Source: Myxococcota bacterium
GTDB lineage: Bacteria > Myxococcota_A > Polyangia > HGW-17
Direction of reading: 5' to 3'
DNA: 33,104 bases
Assembly: GCA_018821305.1 (NCBI GenBank)
Contig: JAHJMN010000170.1
Coordinates: forward strand, 1-33,104
In this document: positions 32,299-33,104 of the stretch, one piece after another
Layout: every line of letters starts with the position of its first letter
Position numbering within the stretch: the stretch's first letter is position 1
The notes under the pieces: generated by a model
Databases searched by the model: none
What the model saw: only the letters and a program-made list of their open reading frames with translations
What the model was told of the DNA's origin: nothing
Translations under genes and position numbers: made by a program

Positions 32299-32535
32299 AC
32301 CGCTTGCGTAGTAAAAGGATCGAAATCTAATATTTGAATATTTTATTCCATTTTTGTAATTTTACTTTGATGTTAAATGTTTATGACCTGATCCTGTTCC
32401 TGTTTGCCTGACTACCTGTGTCCCTGTTTAAAATTTCAGGGAACAGGAAATCAGTAGCAGGAACAGGACAATCAGGGTCTTTCTCCTGAAGCCTTTCTTT
32501 AGAATAACTCACAATCGTATTACTCCCCAAGCGGT
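32299..32535. mobile_element. 237-bp MITE-like element B3 flanked by CTAG
   Basis: ACCGCTTGCGTAGTAA (32299-32314) and the inverted TTACTCCCCAAGCGGT (32520-32535) match at 14 of 16 bases. CTAG is present on both sides (32295-32298, 32536-32539). The interior has a CCTG-rich arm (32388-32428) and a CAGG-rich arm (32434-32478) that are largely complementary around an AT-rich loop, so the whole element can form one long hairpin. No ORF of its own. It lies 11 bases beyond the stop of the next gene. Confidence 0.7.
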
Positions 32536-32550
32536 CTAGAAGTTACAACG

Positions 32551-32853
32551 TTATCCCCATTCTCCACCTGAAGTACTGTACATTAATTCCTTGTGGTTAT
32601 GATCGACGATACGTCCTGTGTAGCGGTTGCTTGATTTTTTGCGAGCGCATTTGGGGCAATAAAAGAAATGCATTACATGATAATCACCTGATACAGTACG
32701 GATTTCACAATCGCTGATGGGTACTTGTTTCTCACAATCGGGACAAACGGGCAAAGTAACAGTATTCCGGGAAGGATAATACGCCTGTGATACTGATGGT
32801 AACAGGGCCAGAAGGACAAACGCAACAAAACTTTTAAATTGTAATTCCCTCAT
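32551..32853 (-). CDS. Small exported zinc-ribbon-like protein
   Basis: A 100-residue protein. The start at 32853 is chosen because GGAG lies upstream and a clean Sec signal follows (MRELQFKSFVAFVLLALLPSVSQA, cleavage before YYPS); an in-frame start 35 codons upstream would bury it. The mature part has VCPDCEKQVPISDCEI and FYCPKCARKK, two CPxC knuckles about 30 residues apart, as in zinc ribbons. Zinc ribbons are usually cytoplasmic, so an exported one is unusual; the cysteines might instead be redox-active. Function unknown. Not linked to other genes. Confidence 0.72.
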   Translation of the reverse strand: MRELQFKSFVAFVLLALLPSVSQAYYPSRNTVTLPVCPDCEKQVPISDCEIRTVSGDYHVMHFFYCPKCARKKSSNRYTGRIVDHNHKELMYSTSGGEWG

Positions 32854-32970
32854 AAAAACTCCTTTTTTAAGAATTGCTATTCTGACAATGACCTCCAGGC
32901 AGTCAGAAACTTTCTGGACACTCTGTTTATATCCTGAAAAAAAAATTTTAAAAGCCAAATTCGTAAATAG

Positions 32971-33029
32971 TTACTGTCCTGAAATACCGGAAATCAAAGT
33001 TTTCACCGATTTTTTGCTCAGGACAGTAA
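32971..33029. repeat. Family C inverted repeat
   Basis: TTACTGTCCTG (32971-32981) and CAGGACAGTAA (33019-33029) bracket a 59-base unit. The interior (AATACCGGAAATCAAA, CCGATTTTTTGCT) nearly matches 13747-13806. As at that locus, a family A hairpin follows. Confidence 0.75.
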
Positions 33030-33046
33030 CCGCAAGGTGTTGAATT

Positions 33047-33104
33047 TATTACTAGTGGCCTGTTAGGATTTTTAATAAAATCCTTCGCGAAGCGAATTAC
33101 AGGA
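33047..33104 (+). repeat. Hairpin repeat family A, copy A5, cut by the window end
   Basis: TATTACTAGTGGCCTGTTAG, stem AGGATTTT/AAAATCCT (33065-33072/33077-33084, loop TAAT), CTTCGCGAAG and AATTACAGGA, where the window stops. It matches copy A1 at 2-67 except in the stem arms. Confidence 0.8.

Noticed and set aside
1-33104. Plasmid or phage circle suggested by similar window ends
   Set aside because: The end copies differ in both stem arms and no replication, mobilisation or phage gene is present.

Overview
The window reads as a chromosomal contig from a moderately AT-rich, Gram-negative bacterium. Its surface-protein style points to the Myxococcota/Bradymonadota or a neighbouring deltaproteobacterial lineage. 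The evidence is: at least nine short-lipobox lipoproteins; Asn/Thr-rich low-complexity linkers straight after the lipid cysteine; Cys-rich repeats of the CGDG..E.CDG type; and RCC1, FG-GAP, parallel beta-helix and B-lectin domains. The lineage is inferred from style only; no rRNA or phylogenetic marker is present except ndk and one tRNA.

Layout. 1-645 is gene-poor, with hairpin repeats and what looks like a remnant of a type III Mod methylase. 646-8707 is a forward run: a cytoplasmic protein of unknown role, two large lipoproteins (one ending in a B-lectin domain), a NupC-type nucleoside transporter and a small Cys-rich lipoprotein. A 500-bp element with terminal inverted repeats (8708-9207) separates this from a reverse block: a beta-helix lipoprotein and two tandem paralogues of a small secreted Cys-rich protein. 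12519-17238 is the metabolic core: YgeY-type M20 hydrolase, ndk, a thioredoxin with a His/Cys tail, a lipoprotein, and an overlapping MocA-like/XdhC pair. A tRNA with anticodon CAT has its own promoter and terminator at 17309-17455. Then come a large leucine-rich-repeat protein, a ClC-family anion transporter with regulatory domains, a lipoprotein and an RCC1 lipoprotein. From 25037 to the end there are a PAS-GGDEF diguanylate cyclase, a CocE-type hydrolase lipoprotein, an FG-GAP lipoprotein and a small secreted zinc-ribbon-like protein.

How the genes may work together. The XdhC/MocA-like pair and YgeY belong to the accessory set of (often selenium-dependent) molybdenum hydroxylases, but no hydroxylase is in the window. 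With NupC and Ndk this hints at purine/nucleoside use; that link is inference. The rest is mostly cell-envelope display.

The most distinctive content is non-coding. (i) A dispersed hairpin family (about six copies, including both window ends) has stem sequences that change between copies while staying paired. (ii) A family of small inverted-repeat elements is flanked by CTAG, inserted at or beside gene ends; twice the CTAG contains the TAG stop codon of the neighbouring gene. One copy carries an extra cassette of four consecutive perfect hairpins. (iii) An exact 95-bp tandem duplication has created a 29-codon mini-lipoprotein frame just upstream of the CocE-type gene. Both window ends lie in copies of family (i), so the contig probably ends where assembly failed in repeats. 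The two end copies differ in the stem, so they do not show circular closure.
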